Source: an uncultured Rhodospirillaceae bacterium (GTDB lineage: Bacteria > Pseudomonadota > Alphaproteobacteria > RF32 > CAG-239). Taken from it: a stretch of DNA of 9,592 nucleotides. Below the pieces are notes generated by a model. The model saw nothing but the letters and a program-made list of their open reading frames with translations, did no database searches and was not told the origin of the DNA. Within the stretch, counting starts at the first letter, position 1. The number at the start of each line of letters is the position of its first letter. The position numbers and the translations under genes were made by a program. The stretch spans positions 1 through 9,592 of the forward strand of contig ONQU01000044.1 in the NCBI GenBank assembly GCA_900320035.1, written 5' to 3'. This document shows, piece after piece, positions 8,101 through 9,592 of this stretch.

Positions 8101-8476
8101 GTGGTATGATACAGGCGATATTGTAGCCATTGATGCAGATGGTTTTTTAAGCATCAAGGGACGTCTCAAACGCTTTGCTAAAATCGGCGGTGAAATGATC
8201 TCACTTACGGCTATCGAACAACTTTTAGATAATCTATATCCTGAAGCTAAACAAGGTATTATTGCCGTGGCTGATGAGAAAAAAGGCGAAAAGTTGATTT
8301 TGATTACTTCGGCTGCCACAGCGGACATAGCGGAAATAAAGCAGTATTTTAAAGCGCAAGGCATGAGTGAACTCTGGGTGCCTAAAGAAGTGATTTATAC
8401 CCCTACCCCACCGCTTTTAGGTTCGGGTAAATTTGATTATTTAACGGCGCAAGAAAATTATGAAAATAAAGGATAA
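5102..8476 (+). CDS. aas: LplT-Aas fusion: lysophospholipid flippase, 2-acyl-GPE acyltransferase and acyl-ACP synthetase
   Basis: A 1124-residue inner-membrane protein joining three activities that E. coli encodes in the adjacent genes lplT and aas. Residues 1-415 form an MFS transporter with about twelve membrane segments, a QFFGAFNDNLFKN first helix and a GLLADKYSRNQ loop (70-80). LplT moves lysophosphatidylethanolamine inward across the inner membrane. Residues about 428-620 form a PlsC-type acyltransferase with NHVSLLD (Asn453, His454, Asp459) and FPEGR (521-525). Residues about 640-1124 form an AMP-binding acyl-ACP synthetase with FTSGSEGLPK (791-800), EGYGTTETSP (928-937), YDTGD (1002-1006), GRLKRFAKIGGE (1020-1031) and the C-terminal lysine Lys1110 in LLGSGKFDY. 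Many stretches match E. coli Aas as I recall it, including FPEGRI, GSLMKIY, FHSFGLTVG and YPSPLHYRI. All motifs are intact. The expected job is re-acylation of lyso-PE to PE, which fits psd nearby. Similar three-part fusions are known. Confidence 0.94.
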   Translation: MKDNLWRGKRFIPLLVTQFFGAFNDNLFKNTLMTFIAYKMVADTQTISLYANLVAGVFILPYFLFSALAGLLADKYSRNQMVRWLKVTELLLMLAAGGVFYLQNPPLLIFILFLMGLQSTFFGPIKYALLPQLLRSDELIAGNAAVEGSTYISIILGSVLGTLLPVSASIFLLLLCALIGIAASWQIPHCSGLQPNLKLSFNLFKQIIDNMKLIRSHIIVFRCIIGATWFWILGAFFLTQLFPLCSKVFNADKEVVTLFLVLFSVGVGAGAAFCNKLLKGEVSIVYVPLSAVGLSVCAFCIWLLSNGFGTAEQPISLLQFIMRPRGFTLSIFLFAFAFMGGLYVVPLNALMQKKAPKKNVASVIAGNNIVNSLGMVGISIFAAVLIGLGFQITDLFLFISVISAGVAFYICKLLPDALVRSIFCAFLDIFFRVKVEGLQNLRQAGSKALIIANHVSLLDGILIAAYLPRKITFAIDSGWGSKWYVKMFSGLVDFYPLNPTNPLAIRSLIDVVNQGKTVMIFPEGRISVTGSLMKIYEGAGVVAAKTGAKLLPLRIDGAQYSKFSYLGDLIKTRVFPQIKLYIQPACVIDLPENLSNRERRRQTTLILHDIMANMIYDTTAKNKPLFNALLQAEKIYGKHHQIALDIAKITLDYGQFLLKSYVLSVVCKKLFAKQEKIGLLLPNSLAGAISFFALQAAAKIPVMLNFSLGEKQFASCLQTVELKFVITAHQFIEQGNLQHLETIVQNCGAKLIYLEDLAPQISLLTKIKGLKKYWLRQPVVTNADKPAVVLFTSGSEGLPKAVLLSHKNLLANALQIHLAVPFHARDVLLNALPMFHSFGLTVGTILPLLNGAKTYFYPSPLHYRIIPEVAYDIQATAILGTDTFLYGYGRMANPYDFFPIRFAVVGGEKLKARTAELWMQKFGVRIFEGYGTTETSPVLAVNTPMFYKPDTVGRLLPRVQYKLHTLKNVKDAGQLLVKGDNIMLGYILHTEPNVLQRCDEWYDTGDIVAIDADGFLSIKGRLKRFAKIGGEMISLTAIEQLLDNLYPEAKQGIIAVADEKKGEKLILITSAATADIAEIKQYFKAQGMSELWVPKEVIYTPTPPLLGSGKFDYLTAQENYENKG
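8468..8473 (+). promoter_or_regulatory. Shine-Dalgarno of the NSS transporter, inside the aas 3' end
   Basis: AAAGGA overlaps the last codons of the upstream gene and lies 6 nt before the ATG at 8480. This suggests translational linkage between the two genes. Confidence 0.6.
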
Positions 8477-8479
8477 TAT

Positions 8480-9592
8480 ATGAAAAAAGAAAATTTCTCC
8501 TCGACCTGGGGATTTATTTTAACTGCGGCCGGCTCTGCTATTGGCTTGGGTAATATTTGGCGTTTTCCGTATTTATGTGGTCAATATGGTGGCTTGAGCT
8601 TTATTTTGGTGTATCTGCTTATTTTGCTTTTTATCTGTAATCCGCTGATGGTTTCGGAAATTGCCATCGGTCGCACTTCGAAAAGTAACTGCGTGGATGC
8701 TTACCAAGTCATCGGATCTTCAATCGGTCTAAAATATCCCAAAATTTGGTCATTTTTCGGCGGTTGGTTTGCCGTTTTTGGGGTTATGCTTTGTTTATCG
8801 TTTTATTTTTTGGTTGCCAGCTGGGTATTATATTACTTCTTGGAAGCAGTTAGCGGCAAACTGATGTTAATTGAGCAAGGTAATTTGGAAGCGGAATTTA
8901 CCCAATTAACTAAAAGTTTTTCGATTCAATTCAGTTGCGGTTTAATTTTTCTTTTTATCACAACCCTCATCGTCATTGCCGGTGTTAAAAAAGGTATTGA
9001 GCGAACCGGACTTTATTTGATGCCGATTCTATTTATTATTTTTATTTTGCTCAGCATTCGTGCCCTCACCTTAGACGGCGCACAAAAAGGCATCAACTTT
9101 TTACTGACCATTGAACCGCAATATTTAGGCTTCACCGATGATGGTTTTCGTTTTCAGCCACTCGTTGAAACTTTTACCGCCGCTTTGGGACAAGCCTTTA
9201 TATCGCTATCCTTAGGCTTTGGCATTTTATTGGTTTACGGCTCTTATTTTTCACCTAAAGAAAATTTATTCAAAGCCGTACGACATATTGAATTTTTTGA
9301 TACTTTGGCAGCCCTCTTAAGTGTGGTCATCATCATTCCCGCCATTTTTGCCGCCGGCTTATCAACAACCTCCGGCCCCGGTTTAACCTTTATCAGCCTG
9401 CCGCACGTCTTTCAAAATCTCTCCGGCGGTCACTTTTGGGCTTTGACTTTTTACCTGTTGCTCATTTTAGCTACTGTTACCTCAACAATCTCGATTTTTG
9501 AAATGTTGGTAAACTTATTGATTGATAAATTCAAATTTAAACGCTTTAATGCCGCCTTAACCGTGATGTTCATTGCCGGCATTGGTTTCACC
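8480..9592 (+). CDS. Sodium-dependent transporter of the NSS (LeuT/SNF) family, 3'-truncated
   Basis: The frame stays open for 371 codons to the right edge; family members are usually about 440-500 residues, so the last helices are missing. NSS proteins import amino acids or related small molecules with Na+ across the inner membrane. The family signature in helix 1 is AGSAIGLGNIWRFPY (17-31), including the unwound Gly-Leu-Gly-Asn segment that binds Na+ and substrate in LeuT. Helix 2 ends with MVSEIAIGR (57-65). Helix 6 carries LGQAFISLSLGFG (236-248), and helix 8 carries the TVTSTIS stretch (332-338) with Thr/Ser corresponding to the LeuT Na2 site. The usual NGGGAF of helix 2 is replaced by YGGLSF (36-41). 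The substrate cannot be told from the sequence. The start is 3 nt after the aas stop, so the gene is very probably co-transcribed with it. Confidence 0.93.
   Translation, partial: MKKENFSSTWGFILTAAGSAIGLGNIWRFPYLCGQYGGLSFILVYLLILLFICNPLMVSEIAIGRTSKSNCVDAYQVIGSSIGLKYPKIWSFFGGWFAVFGVMLCLSFYFLVASWVLYYFLEAVSGKLMLIEQGNLEAEFTQLTKSFSIQFSCGLIFLFITTLIVIAGVKKGIERTGLYLMPILFIIFILLSIRALTLDGAQKGINFLLTIEPQYLGFTDDGFRFQPLVETFTAALGQAFISLSLGFGILLVYGSYFSPKENLFKAVRHIEFFDTLAALLSVVIIIPAIFAAGLSTTSGPGLTFISLPHVFQNLSGGHFWALTFYLLLILATVTSTISIFEMLVNLLIDKFKFKRFNAALTVMFIAGIGFT

Overview
The window comes from a Gram-negative bacterium. The evidence is an autotransporter with an outer-membrane beta-barrel, an LplT/Aas-type lysophospholipid recycling protein, and a phosphatidylserine decarboxylase colinear with the E. 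coli enzyme. Base composition is AT-leaning except in one short GC-rich repeat. A proteobacterium, perhaps a host- or gut-associated alphaproteobacterium, fits best, but nothing in the sequence proves the lineage. There are no RNA genes, insertion sequences, CRISPR arrays or phage genes.

Layout. (1) 1-668, +: the last ~221 residues of methionyl-tRNA formyltransferase (fmt), cut by the window's left edge. (2) 665-1510, -: psd, phosphatidylserine decarboxylase, convergent with fmt; the two stop codons interlock in a shared TTAA. (3) 1511-1644: a 134-bp divergent intergenic region with a promoter-like signal for each direction. (4) 1645-5079, +: a 1144-residue secreted protein made of a signal peptide, two ankyrin-like repeats, a hydrophobic Ala/Gly segment, nine consecutive glycines, a Gly/Ser/Gln/Glu linker encoded by a 24-bp tandem repeat, a complete S8 (subtilisin-like) protease and a C-terminal autotransporter barrel. 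(5) 5102-8476, +: a 1124-residue fusion of an LplT-like lysophospholipid flippase with both Aas domains (PlsC-type acyltransferase and acyl-ACP synthetase). (6) 8480-9592, +: the first 371 residues of a neurotransmitter:sodium symporter (NSS) family transporter, cut by the right edge.

The three plus-strand genes from 1645 onward are separated by only 22 and 3 nt, each has its own Shine-Dalgarno sequence, and no terminator is visible between them, so they probably form one transcription unit. Psd makes phosphatidylethanolamine, and LplT-Aas takes up and re-acylates its lyso form. The window therefore has a membrane-lipid theme next to a surface protease. The main novelty candidate is the protease: its ankyrin/hydrophobic/poly-Gly N-terminus, its near-identical minisatellite linker, and a long acidic insertion inside the catalytic domain. 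The remaining genes belong to known families.
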